Program-made: the position numbers and the translations under genes | Shown here: positions 1-8,040 of the stretch, piece by piece | Numbering within the stretch: position 1 is the stretch's first letter | Layout of the letters: each line of letters begins with the position of its first letter | Assembly (NCBI GenBank): GCA_023440865.1 | Contig: JAEXRM010000204.1 | Coordinates: 1 to 15,676 of the forward strand | DNA: 15,676 bases | From: Bacillota bacterium | Lineage (GTDB): Bacteria; Bacillota; Clostridia; DSM-8532 | Direction: 5' to 3' | The notes under the pieces: model-generated | The model's input: the letters and a program-made list of their open reading frames with translations, nothing else | Databases searched by the model: none | Told to the model about the DNA's origin: nothing

Positions 1-1284
1 GATGTGGATCAGGGGATCGCCGATTTCATCAATGACGGTGCGGTCAAGTTCGGTCTCCTCACCCGACATGTGCAGCTCGATGTCCTTGTCGAGGTCGCGG
101 GCCACGTCGCGGATCATGCGCGGGAACCGGTTGAACACGGTCTCGACGGGCACCATGCGGACCTTCATGACCGCATCGTGCAGGCTGGTGGTGATGCGCT
201 CGAGGTACTCCACCGAATCCCCGAGCACGTCGTTGCCCTTGACATCGTCGAGGCGCGTCTTGACGATGATGAGCTCGGAAACAAGGTTCATCAGCACATC
301 GAGCCGGTCGATGTCGACACGGACCGTCTTGCCGGTCTTCTGCGCCTTGCCCTTGGCGGCATCGCCCGCCTGCGCGGACTTGGCCGGCTGGGACTCCTGA
401 CCGGACACCTGCTCCACGGAGGCGGTCTCCGCCGCCGCTGCCGCTTCGGCTTCCGCAGCCTCGCCGCCTGCCTCCGTGACGACCAGCATCGATTCGCTCA
501 AGGGGATGACCTTGACCCTGGACACCTCGGCCACCGAGTTGATCTCCTTCTCGAACAGTGCGGCGGGTTCATTGCTCACGGCGATGACGGTGAAGTGGTT
601 GTCGAACTTCTCGTCCTCGATGTCCTGTACCTTGGGCTCGGCCTTGAGCACCTCGGCATTCCGGTCGAGGATCTGGAAAACGATGAAGGCGCGGGCCGCC
701 TTGAGCAGGCACCCCTTGTCAAGCTCGACACGGATCTGCAGCACGTTCATGCCCGACTGCAACGCCTTCCCGAGCACACTTGCATCATACTGGTTGATCG
801 GCAGCAGGCCGTCCGCATCCGTGCCGGACGAGGAAACAGGCGGAGCGGACGGGGTGGTAAAGGCCACCTTCGCCTGCCTCGCAGGTTCCGCCGCGTCAGC
901 CTTGCTCTGCAGGATTGCGTTGAGCGCGGTGATGATGCTGCGGTATTCCTCGGAGCCCTCATTGCCGGATGCGACGATCTGGTTGGTGTAGTTCTCGAGG
1001 GCGTCCAGGCATTGGAACAGGACATCGACGGTACCGGCATCCGCCTGGATGCGGTCGTTGCGCAGCGCATCCAGTACGTCCTCCATCACATGCGTGAGCT
1101 TCTGCATGCGGGTGAAGCCCATCGTGCCCGACATGCCCTTGAGGGTGTGCGCGACGCGGAAAATCTCGGTGAGCATCGCCTTTTGCGTGGGATCGCGTTC
1201 GAGCTCGAGCAGCGACGTGTTCAGGTTCTGCAGGTGCTCCCGCGATTCCTCCACAAAGATGTCGAGATACTGATTCATGTCCAT
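1..1284 (-). CDS. cheA: Chemotaxis histidine kinase CheA, N-terminal 428 residues (cut by window edge)
   Basis: CheA autophosphorylates on histidine when signalled by chemoreceptors and passes the phosphate to CheY and CheB. The frame is open from ATG at 1284 to base 1 without a stop, so the C-terminus (rest of P4 and the CheW-binding P5) lies outside the window. Residues 1-105 are the P1 Hpt domain with phospho-site H46 in RVAHTLKGMSGTMGF. Residues about 162-257 look like the CheY-binding P2 domain. An Ala/Glu/Lys-rich linker covers about 258-318. The P3 dimerisation helices start near 320 (TVRVDIDRLDVLMNLVSELI). The ATPase N-box begins at the edge (VIDEIGDPLIHI). The start MDMNQYLDIF resembles Bacillus CheA. 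It begins 4 bases after the cheB stop, with a G-rich weak ribosome site inside the cheB end, so the two genes are probably translated together. The identification is very secure. Confidence 0.97.
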   Translation of the reverse strand, partial: MDMNQYLDIFVEESREHLQNLNTSLLELERDPTQKAMLTEIFRVAHTLKGMSGTMGFTRMQKLTHVMEDVLDALRNDRIQADAGTVDVLFQCLDALENYTNQIVASGNEGSEEYRSIITALNAILQSKADAAEPARQAKVAFTTPSAPPVSSSGTDADGLLPINQYDASVLGKALQSGMNVLQIRVELDKGCLLKAARAFIVFQILDRNAEVLKAEPKVQDIEDEKFDNHFTVIAVSNEPAALFEKEINSVAEVSRVKVIPLSESMLVVTEAGGEAAEAEAAAAAETASVEQVSGQESQPAKSAQAGDAAKGKAQKTGKTVRVDIDRLDVLMNLVSELIIVKTRLDDVKGNDVLGDSVEYLERITTSLHDAVMKVRMVPVETVFNRFPRMIRDVARDLDKDIELHMSGEETELDRTVIDEIGDPLIHI

Positions 1285-1288
1285 GCAG

Positions 1289-2356
1289 TCACACCCCCGT
1301 TTTTCTCGTGATACTGGCGGCTATGCTATCGAGCGGCACCACCTCGTCGACGCAACCGAGTTCGATCGCCGCGCGCGGCATGCCGAACACGGAACAGGTC
1401 TTCTCGTCCTGCGCGATGATGTGGGCCCCATTGTGGTTCTTCAGGTCGCGAAGCCCGCGGCTGCCGTCCGCCCCCATGCCGGTCATGATGACGCCGACAC
1501 AGTCGCGGATGCCGGTCTTGCGCACGGCGTCGAACAAATAGTCGGCACTGGGCCGGAACCCGTTCACCGGAGGCGATTGCCGATCGAGCCGGATGCGGAT
1601 CCGGCTCGCGTCGCGGGTCAGATCGATGTGATGGTCGCCGGGGGCGATATAGACGACACCGGCCCGGAGCTCGTCTCCATCCTCGGCCTCGCGCACCGCG
1701 ATCTCGCTGATGTCGTTGAGCCGCGCGGCAAGCGATTTCGTAAAACCGGGCGGCATGTGCTGCACGATGAGCACGGGCGCGGGCAGGGTTGCCGGCAGGT
1801 TCGGAATGACACTTTGGAGGGCGCGTGGACCGCCCGTGGAGATGCCAAGGGCCACCAGCGTCTTGAACCCGTCGCCGCGGAATGCGGCCGGAACGGGTTT
1901 GACGACGGAGGTCTTCGGCGCGGGGACGGGGGAGAGCAAATGGGCGCGGGCCTGTCCCGCCACCCGAACCTTTTCGATGAGCTCGCGCTTGCGTGCGTCC
2001 TGCGAGATGCTGAACAGGTTGGACGGCTTGGGGAAGAAATCGACCGCGCCTAGCTCGAGCGCCCTGATGGTGGCGGCGGCACCCTCCGTCGTGAGGCTCG
2101 AAACCATCACGACCCCATACCTGCCCTGGACCAGCAGGCGTTCCAGGCAGGTGATGCCGTCCATCACCGGCATCTCCACATCGAGCGTGATGACATCGGG
2201 CGTCTTCTCCTTTGCGATGCGCAGGGCTTCCATGCCGTCACGCGCGACGCCGCAGATCTCCATGTCGGGATCCTCGATCAGGATCTGCTGGATGACCTTC
2301 CGCATGAACGCCGAATCGTCGACGACCAGAACCCGGATCTTCGCGTTTGCCATCAT
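1289..2356 (-). CDS. cheB: Chemotaxis methylesterase/glutamine deamidase CheB
   Basis: CheB removes methyl groups from chemoreceptors and deamidates their glutamines, resetting receptor activity after CheA phosphorylates it. The protein has about 355 residues, normal for the family. Residues 5-125 are a receiver domain: acidic pair D13/D14 in VLVVDDSAF and phospho-acceptor D59 in TLDVEMPVMDG. A linker follows, and residues 165-350 are the esterase domain with the catalytic triad S173 (GISTGG), H200 (VQHMPPGFT) and D297 (MTGMGADGS). All key residues are present. The start is ATG at 2356 or the adjacent ATG at 2353. The first shares an ATGA overlap with the stop of the upstream PilZ gene, with a G-rich site (AGGGTGG) about 8-10 bases upstream. 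The coupling implies co-translation with the PilZ protein. The upstream ATG at 2368 is less likely. Confidence 0.97.
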   Translation of the reverse strand: MMANAKIRVLVVDDSAFMRKVIQQILIEDPDMEICGVARDGMEALRIAKEKTPDVITLDVEMPVMDGITCLERLLVQGRYGVVMVSSLTTEGAAATIRALELGAVDFFPKPSNLFSISQDARKRELIEKVRVAGQARAHLLSPVPAPKTSVVKPVPAAFRGDGFKTLVALGISTGGPRALQSVIPNLPATLPAPVLIVQHMPPGFTKSLAARLNDISEIAVREAEDGDELRAGVVYIAPGDHHIDLTRDASRIRIRLDRQSPPVNGFRPSADYLFDAVRKTGIRDCVGVIMTGMGADGSRGLRDLKNHNGAHIIAQDEKTCSVFGMPRAAIELGCVDEVVPLDSIAASITRKTGV

Positions 2357-3033
2357 GCACCCGTCCACCCTTTTCTCAGCAGATTCCGCTGAACCTCGTA
2401 TATCTGCGCGATCAGCCGCTCCCTGTCGCGATTGGCGATCGTATCGAACACGATGCCGGCCTCATACCGGTAGGCAGCGGTTTCCTCGCACGGCGTGATC
2501 CGGACCACCCTGCCGGTGAACCGGATCATGTCATCTGCTTCCAGCATGCCTTCTATATTCATTCCCATCTCCGGTTTATCTTCAAACAGCAAGCCGATGC
2601 CGCCGCCGCCGATGTTTCGTGTCAGCGACCGCCGCCATGGCGCCTTCTGCCGTTCCGCCGCACCGCCATCCACCAGGGGGCGCCATTGACATGCCATGAC
2701 ATGCGGAAGCCGGTAGAAATCGCGCCGCTGGACGCTCTCGATCTCCGTCTCCGGCCACAGGCACAGCAGCCGCTGATGGTTTTCGATCAAACGGGCGAGG
2801 ACGACAGCGCGGAAACCGTTCCGTTCCCCGTGTGCCTCGAAGATGACGCCCATCGGCTCGTCGGCATGAACGGTGACAAAGGCCATTTCTCGCATGGGCG
2901 CCAGCACGACGAGACTGCCGTCCTCACGCACCGCCTCGAGGCGGCTGGCCATCGCCGGTCCTTCCGTTTCGCCGTCGACGGTGAGCCTCAGGAGCTCAAG
3001 CCTTGTTCCGATGCGGATGTCGCGGTATTCCAT
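2353..3033 (-). CDS. PilZ-domain flagellar brake protein (YcgR/MotI-like)
   Basis: This is a predicted cyclic-di-GMP-binding protein that slows or uncouples the flagellar motor, by analogy with YcgR of enterics and MotI (YpfA/DgrA) of Bacillus. It has 226 residues. Residues 1-100 form a beta-rich YcgR-type N-terminal domain. Residues 102-225 form the PilZ domain. The RxxxR-type ligand motif is present as QRRDFYRLP (102-110). The second motif, normally D/N-x-S-x-x-G, reads NIGGGG (140-145), so glycine replaces the usual serine. It starts 30 bases after the flhG stop, with only a G-run upstream as ribosome site, and ends in a 4-base ATGA overlap with cheB. Its place among flhF, flhG, cheB and cheA supports a motility role. 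That it is a brake is inferred from family and position. Binding of c-di-GMP is likely but weakened by the S-to-G change. Confidence 0.88.
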   Translation of the reverse strand: MEYRDIRIGTRLELLRLTVDGETEGPAMASRLEAVREDGSLVVLAPMREMAFVTVHADEPMGVIFEAHGERNGFRAVVLARLIENHQRLLCLWPETEIESVQRRDFYRLPHVMACQWRPLVDGGAAERQKAPWRRSLTRNIGGGGIGLLFEDKPEMGMNIEGMLEADDMIRFTGRVVRITPCEETAAYRYEAGIVFDTIANRDRERLIAQIYEVQRNLLRKGWTGA

Positions 3034-3063
3034 CGAAAGCCCCCCGGCTTCTTCCTCCGTGCG

Positions 3064-3969
3064 TCATGCAGGTGTCCCGAAAAACGAAAGGAGACGCTGA
3101 AAGAAGCCTTTCGCGCCCCGCTCCTCATCTTCGGCCACAACCGGATCACCAGCCATGAGACTGGCGGCGACATCCACAACCTGCCTGGATGCCTGCGACT
3201 TCGGAAACCCGATCAGAAAAGGCTTTTGCTGCTTCACTGCCCGGACGACCGACTCATCATATAATATATACCCTAGCTTGCGCAGCTTCAATGACAAAAA
3301 TTTCTCGGAAACCGTTGTCAGCTTGACGATGATGTCATCCGCCTCGCGGGCGGATTCGGCCTTGTTCACCAGCACGCGGATGGGCTTCCTCACATCGCGG
3401 CGCGACACCATCTTGATGAGGGCGTAGGCGTCCGTGATGGCGGTCGGCTCCGGCGTGGTGACCAGCAGCACCTCGTCCGCAGCCATGATGAAGTTCATGA
3501 CATTGCGCGACAGGCCGGCTCCCGTGTCGATGAGGATGACATCATACAGCTTGTCGAGCAGGGATATGTTGCCCACAAACCGCTTGAGCTGCCGGTTGTC
3601 CAGTCTCACCAGCTCCTCGACGCCGGACCCGCCGGACAGGAACTTGACGTTCTCCGGTCCGTTTGTCAGCACCTCGAAGATGTTGCGCTCGTCGCGGATG
3701 AGATCGACCAGCGTGTGCTTGGGCACGACGCCGAACAGCACATCGATGTTCGCCAGGCCAAAGTCGACATCCAGGATGACGACCTTGAGTCCCATGCGGC
3801 TCAGCGCGATGCCGAGGTTCACCGTCATATTGGTCTTGCCGACGCCACCCTTTCCGCTCGTCACCGTGATGACCTTCGCGGCGCGTCCCTGTGGCGCGGC
3901 CGTTCCGGATGCGGTCGCGTCGCGGGCCTCGTCCGCCAGTTTGCGCAATGCCTCCGCCTGATCCCCCAT
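3064..3969 (-). CDS. flhG: Flagellar number/placement ATPase FlhG (MinD-like, YlxH)
   Basis: FlhG is a MinD-family ATPase that stimulates the FlhF GTPase and limits flagellar number or spacing. I choose ATG 3969 (301 aa) because GGGAGG lies 5 bases upstream. The upstream ATG at 4029 (321 aa) has a poor ribosome site. With this start the protein opens with MGDQAEALRKL, which carries the DQAxxLR motif known to activate FlhF. Further motifs are the deviant Walker A GKGGVGKT (residues 39-46), DVDFGLAN (67-74) and the Walker-B-like IDTGAGLS (147-154). The C-terminus ends in a short amphipathic stretch, GFFQRLLSFFG (288-298), resembling the MinD membrane-targeting helix. It lies directly downstream of flhF, its partner, as in other Bacillota. 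A patch of unusual AT-rich codons sits at residues about 232-237. Identification is secure; the start is well supported. Confidence 0.95.
   Translation of the reverse strand: MGDQAEALRKLADEARDATASGTAAPQGRAAKVITVTSGKGGVGKTNMTVNLGIALSRMGLKVVILDVDFGLANIDVLFGVVPKHTLVDLIRDERNIFEVLTNGPENVKFLSGGSGVEELVRLDNRQLKRFVGNISLLDKLYDVILIDTGAGLSRNVMNFIMAADEVLLVTTPEPTAITDAYALIKMVSRRDVRKPIRVLVNKAESAREADDIIVKLTTVSEKFLSLKLRKLGYILYDESVVRAVKQQKPFLIGFPKSQASRQVVDVAASLMAGDPVVAEDEERGAKGFFQRLLSFFGTPA
3263..3291 (-). promoter_or_regulatory. Possible internal sigma-A promoter inside flhG
   Basis: On the minus strand TTGAAG (3286-3291, 4 of 6) and TATATT (3263-3268, 5 of 6) are spaced by 17 bases. The -10 lies in a run of AT-only codons unlike the rest of the gene. 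If real, it would drive the PilZ gene, cheB and cheA from about 225 bases upstream of the PilZ start. AT-rich codons alone could create this match by chance. Confidence 0.35.
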
Positions 3970-4056
3970 GTATTCCTCCCACATGGACAGGTCGCCCCTG
4001 CGGACGCCCGGTCCCCCTTCCCTTTCCATTGCCGCCGTTCACAGGCTGTTTGCCGG

Positions 4057-5685
4057 CTAGCCCTGCAGTCCCGCCAGAAAGGCCGCCAGCCGGCCGGGAT
4101 TCGCCACCTCGAGATCGTCGGGCACGCTCTGCCCGGTCGTCACGTAGGATATGGGTTTCCCCGTGCGAAGGCGGGCATTGAAGATGATGCCCGGAACCGG
4201 CGACTCGTCGAGCTTGGTGAACAGCAACCGATAATCCCTCATGAAGGTGTAATGCTCGAGAATCTCCTGACAGGCCGCCCGACCCGTGTTGACCGACAGC
4301 ACCAGATACACCTCGTCGGTCTCGACGGCGGCCAGCAGCTGGCGCAGCTCGTCGAACTGCTGCCGGTTGCGGTGGCTCCGTCCCGCGGTGTCGATGAGCA
4401 CAAGATCCTTGTCCCGGTGTGCATCGACCGCTTCGCGCATGTCGGCGGCCGAATAGGCGACCGTGACCGGCAGGTTGAGAATCTCCGCGTAGGTCTTGAG
4501 CTGCTCGACTGCGGCGATGCGGTATGTATCCGCCGTCACGAGTCCGACGCGCTTGCCCTTGGCGAGGGTGAAGTCTGCCGCGATCTTGGCCAGCGTGGTG
4601 GTCTTGCCCACCCCGGTTGGGCCGATGAAGGCCACAACGGTGGGCTTGCCGTCCGACCGCAGCCGGATGGTCTCCGGTTCGCCGAGCGCTGCCGTCAGCA
4701 CGCGTCCCGTCTGTCGGCGCACATCATCTCCGGTGGCGTCGGCCGGCAGCATCGATCGGACCTTGCCGAGGATGCGTTCCGCCAGGGAGCCGTCGATCTC
4801 CTGTTCGATCAGACGACGCCGCATGGCATCAAAATGGGCTGAGCCGAGCGAAGGTTCTCCGGAAACGGCTTCCCGCGCCGTTTCTCCCTCCCGCCGGGGG
4901 GAAGCGCTCTGCTTGACGGCGCCGCCACGCCGGGAATCGGCCGAACCCGTATCAGCCGGATGAAACACTTGCCCGGCGTCCGTCGCCCGAAGATCCGCCT
5001 GTCCGACATTCGGTCCCGGACGCGCTCCCGCATCCGCAGTCCGTGGTGCCGCCTGCGCCCCCGCGACCGCCGTTTCGGGCAGTACCGCCTCCCGCATCTG
5101 CTCGAGACGGCCGGCGAGTGACCGCACCTGCTCCTTGAGCAGCTCAAGCTCGTCGGGCGCCACCGGTGTCCCGACGGGAGCCTGGCCTGCCGGCTGGGGG
5201 ACGGCGACCGGTCGGCGCGACATCCTGTCCTCAGGAACAGGCGTCGCCTCGCGCGCTGTGTAAGCGGCCGCGCCATACCGGGTGTTCATGGCGGGTTCCG
5301 CTTCATCGCTCCGCCTTGCTGCCGCGGAACCCGAAGAAGCCCGCAGGGGAATCACGGTGCCGGCGGGCCGCTGCTCCTCGAAAGCCGTCGCGCTCTGCAC
5401 GGGTGCTGTCCGCTCCGCGACAACGGTGCCGCCGCGCACTGCCGCCCCCGCGTCACGCAGCGGTTCCGGCGCGGTGGGGGTACGGCGCGTCCGGGTGCGG
5501 TCCACGGTGATGTAGTTCTCGTCGACGGCCGCCAGCACCTCGAAATAGGGCTTGGCAAACCAGGCGGCGATGCCGCTGCGCTTGACCTTGCGGCTGTTGA
5601 GGATGACGGCTTCCACGCCAAGATCGGCGCGCACCTTCGCGAGCGCTTCCTGCATGTCCTTGCCCGTGTATTTCTTGATCCGCAT
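4057..5685 (-). CDS. flhF: SRP-type GTPase FlhF, flagellar placement
   Basis: FlhF is a signal-recognition-particle-type GTPase that recruits early flagellar components to the right membrane site. It has 542 residues, clearly longer than the roughly 370-430 usual for the family. Residues 1-60 are the B domain (MRIKKYTGKDMQEALAKVRA start). Residues about 61-280 are a low-complexity Ala/Pro/Arg/Gly-rich linker, with one predicted coiled coil at about 178-200 (LELLKEQVRSLAGRLEQM). The N domain covers about 282-345. The G domain follows with G1 GPTGVGKT (355-362), DTYR (386-389), G3 DTAGR (432-436) and G4 TKLD (490-493). The ribosome site GGAGGA lies 5 bases before ATG. It sits 61 bases after flhA and 87 bases before flhG. 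All GTPase motifs are intact, so the long linker is the only oddity. Confidence 0.96.
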   Translation of the reverse strand: MRIKKYTGKDMQEALAKVRADLGVEAVILNSRKVKRSGIAAWFAKPYFEVLAAVDENYITVDRTRTRRTPTAPEPLRDAGAAVRGGTVVAERTAPVQSATAFEEQRPAGTVIPLRASSGSAAARRSDEAEPAMNTRYGAAAYTAREATPVPEDRMSRRPVAVPQPAGQAPVGTPVAPDELELLKEQVRSLAGRLEQMREAVLPETAVAGAQAAPRTADAGARPGPNVGQADLRATDAGQVFHPADTGSADSRRGGAVKQSASPRREGETAREAVSGEPSLGSAHFDAMRRRLIEQEIDGSLAERILGKVRSMLPADATGDDVRRQTGRVLTAALGEPETIRLRSDGKPTVVAFIGPTGVGKTTTLAKIAADFTLAKGKRVGLVTADTYRIAAVEQLKTYAEILNLPVTVAYSAADMREAVDAHRDKDLVLIDTAGRSHRNRQQFDELRQLLAAVETDEVYLVLSVNTGRAACQEILEHYTFMRDYRLLFTKLDESPVPGIIFNARLRTGKPISYVTTGQSVPDDLEVANPGRLAAFLAGLQG

Positions 5686-5746
5686 CGATTCCTCCGCTAC
5701 GCTGCCCGTGTGCCTTCACCCCTGCCGACCGGCGCGGGGCATCGGG

Positions 5747-7774
5747 TCATGTTGACGCGATCACACCGATCGATTGGATGTCCATCGTCGGATCGAGTTC
5801 GTTGTAGGAGAGCACGACCAGCCCGGGAATGGCCTGCTCGGTCATGCGCTTGAAGTATAGACGGACAACGGGCGACGCGAGCACAACGGGCTGCCGGCCC
5901 GATTGGGCAAGCCGCTCCGCCTGTTTGGCCGCGTTGCCGACGATGCGGTTGGATACCGAGGGATCCATCGCCAGATAGGACCCCGCTTCCGTTTTCTGCA
6001 CCGAATCCATGATCATCTGCTCCAGCCGCGGATCGAGCGTGATGACCTCGTTCGGCGGCGCCCCCATCACCGAGCGGGAAATGGCGCGGCCAAGCGCCTG
6101 CCGGACGTATTCGGTCAGCAGGTCGGGATCGCGCGTCACCGGCGCGTAGTCGGCCAGCGTCTCGAGGATGGTGACCATGTCGCGGATGGAAACCCCTTCG
6201 CGCAACAGGTTTGCGAGCACCTTCTGTATGTCGCCGAGCGACAGGAGCTTGGGCAGCACCTCGTCCACGATCACGGGGTTGGTCGCCTTCACATTGTCCA
6301 GCAGCGCCTGCACGTCCTGACGGCCGAGCAGCTCGTGCGCGGCCCGGCGGACCACCTCGGTCATGTGCGTGGCAATGATCGACGGCGGATCGACAACCGT
6401 GTAGCCGAGCATTTCCGCCCGGTCGCGCATGTTGTCGGCGATCCACAGCGCCGGCAGGCCTAAGGCGGGTTCCGTCGTGGGAATGCCGTCGATCTCCTCC
6501 TCCACGGTGCCCGGATTCATGGCCATGAAATGGTCGAGCAGCAGGTCGCCCCGCGCCATCTCGACACCCTTGATCTTGACGATGTACTGGTTCGGGTTGA
6601 GCTGGATGTTGTCACGCAGGCGGATCGTCGGCACCACGACGCCCAGCTCGACCGCGAGCTGCCGGCGGATCATGACGACACGATCGAGCAGGTCGCCGCC
6701 CTGGCTTGCGTCGGCCAGCGGAATGATGCCGTACCCGAATTCGAGCTCGATGGGGTCGACCGCCAGCAGCGACACGACGTTCTCGGGCTTGCGGATCTCC
6801 TCGACCTCGCGCTCCTCGACCTTCTTTTCCTCCTTGACGGCGACCTGCTTCTGCATCGACCGCAGCCGCAGGCCCAGCAGCACGAGGGCAACGGCCATGA
6901 CGAGCAGGAAAAACTGCCGCAGGATGGGCATCAGGACGAGGCAGGATCCCGCCGCGATGAACACGACGCGCGGACTGGTGAAGAGCTGCTTGATGAGATC
7001 CGCGCCAAGCTCGCCCTCCGCCGCGGCACGCGTGACGATGATGCCGGTGGCGATCGAGATCATGAGCGCTGGCACCTGGCTGACCAGACCGTCTCCGATC
7101 GTGAGGATCGCATACCGCTCGAGCGCCTGCATGATGTCGAGCCCGAGGAAGATCACCCCCATGAGGATGCCGCCGATGACGTTGAGGGCGGTTGCGATGA
7201 TGCCGAAAATGGCATCGTTCTTGACGAATTTCGACGCGCCGTCCATGGCGCCGTAAAAGTCCGCCTCGCGCTGGATCCTCTTGCGGCGCTCCTTGGCCTC
7301 GACGTCGGTGATGAGTCCGGAGTTCAGATCGGCGTCGATGGCCATCTGCTTGCCGGGCATCGCGTCGAGGGTGAAGCGTGCCGCCACCTCCGATACGCGT
7401 TCGGCGCCGCGCGTGATGACCAGGAACTGGGCGATCATGATCAGCAGGAAGATGATGAAGCCCACGACCAGATTGTCACCACCGACGAACGAGCCGAACG
7501 CGGCGATGACCTCGCCGGCCTCGCCCTGGCCGATGATCAGGCGCGTGGAGGCGATGTTCAGCGACAGGCGGTAGAGGGTCGTGAACAGCAGCATCGTGGG
7601 GAAAGCCGCCATCGACAGGGCATCGGTGGCGTACACCGCGTTGAGCAGGATGAGCAGAGACAGCGTGATGTTGACGACCAGCAGCAGGTCGAGCAGGATG
7701 GTGTTGACGGGGACGATGATGACCAAAATGATGAACACGACGGTAACGGCCAGGATCACATTCTGGTTCTTCAC
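5747..7774 (-). CDS. flhA: Flagellar type III export apparatus protein FlhA
   Basis: FlhA is the large export-gate component that forms a nonameric ring and takes up substrate-chaperone complexes. It has 675 residues, normal length. Residues 1-300 contain about eight membrane segments. The FHIPEP-family signature occupies about 122-154 (TRGAERVSEVAARFTLDAMP, then GKQMAIDADLNSGLI). A charged linker at about 310-330 (KEEKKVEEREVEEIRK) leads to the cytoplasmic domain. The start is GTG 7774, preceded by GGAGGAGG about 7 bases upstream; a GTG two bases earlier is followed at once by a stop. Unlike most neighbours it is separated from the gene before it by 266 bases, which hold a promoter-like sequence, so it may begin a sub-operon with flhF and flhG. 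Confidence 0.97.
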   Translation of the reverse strand: MKNQNVILAVTVVFIILVIIVPVNTILLDLLLVVNITLSLLILLNAVYATDALSMAAFPTMLLFTTLYRLSLNIASTRLIIGQGEAGEVIAAFGSFVGGDNLVVGFIIFLLIMIAQFLVITRGAERVSEVAARFTLDAMPGKQMAIDADLNSGLITDVEAKERRKRIQREADFYGAMDGASKFVKNDAIFGIIATALNVIGGILMGVIFLGLDIMQALERYAILTIGDGLVSQVPALMISIATGIIVTRAAAEGELGADLIKQLFTSPRVVFIAAGSCLVLMPILRQFFLLVMAVALVLLGLRLRSMQKQVAVKEEKKVEEREVEEIRKPENVVSLLAVDPIELEFGYGIIPLADASQGGDLLDRVVMIRRQLAVELGVVVPTIRLRDNIQLNPNQYIVKIKGVEMARGDLLLDHFMAMNPGTVEEEIDGIPTTEPALGLPALWIADNMRDRAEMLGYTVVDPPSIIATHMTEVVRRAAHELLGRQDVQALLDNVKATNPVIVDEVLPKLLSLGDIQKVLANLLREGVSIRDMVTILETLADYAPVTRDPDLLTEYVRQALGRAISRSVMGAPPNEVITLDPRLEQMIMDSVQKTEAGSYLAMDPSVSNRIVGNAAKQAERLAQSGRQPVVLASPVVRLYFKRMTEQAIPGLVVLSYNELDPTMDIQSIGVIAST

Positions 7775-7833
7775 ACGCTTCCCTCCTCCCGCAAGGTTTC
7801 CTCATCCGTAAAAGGCCGGTGCCTCTGCTTGTC

Positions 7834-7862
7834 ATTGTACCGGAAAGGGGACGGGGTGACAA
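7834..7862 (-). promoter_or_regulatory. Candidate sigma-A promoter for flhA
   Basis: On the minus strand TTGTCA (7857-7862) and TACAAT (7834-7839) are separated by exactly 17 bases, each matching the sigma-70/sigma-A consensus at 5 of 6 positions. Transcription would begin near 7827 and leave a leader of about 53 bases ending in a strong ribosome site. The match lies in the only large gap between flhB and flhA. This rests on sequence match only. Confidence 0.6.
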
Positions 7863-7886
7863 GCAAGCGCAGGCAGGCAGGCCGAT

Positions 7887-7916
7887 GCGGGAAGCGCCTT
7901 AGCGCAAGGCTTCCGC
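7887..7916 (-). other. Hairpin in the flhB-flhA gap, upstream of the flhA promoter
   Basis: GGAAGC and GCTTCC (7890-7895 and 7909-7914) form a stem that can be extended by an outer GC pair step past one bulged G, and by an inner CCTT/AAGG. No U-run follows on the minus strand, so this is not a typical intrinsic terminator. It could mark the 3' end of the upstream transcript or act as a stability element. Confidence 0.4.
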
Positions 7917-8040
7917 CACGCTTCCGTGACGACGGCCGGTCCGGAACGGTCGGGGGGCCAACCGGAGCGACCCGCCGCACACGGCACCGTATCCTGTCCC
8001 CCGGTGCGCATCCGGGACGGAAAGCCGGATACGTCCCCGC

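Noticed and set aside
4..1311. Long plus-strand open frame of 435 codons
   Set aside because: It lies antisense to cheA, whose minus-strand frame encodes clear Hpt, P2 and dimerisation domains. The plus frame reads as His/Arg/Leu/Asp-rich low-complexity protein typical of the shadow of a GC-rich gene.
3260..3265. Perfect TATAAT on the plus strand within flhG
   Set aside because: No -35-like sequence at 16-18 bases upstream on the plus strand, and no plus-strand gene follows. The minus-strand reading is more useful.
7771..7980. 69-codon minus-strand open frame in the flhB-flhA gap
   Set aside because: It starts at GTG without a ribosome site, overlaps the flhA start, has no recognisable sequence, and covers the promoter and hairpin that better explain this gap.
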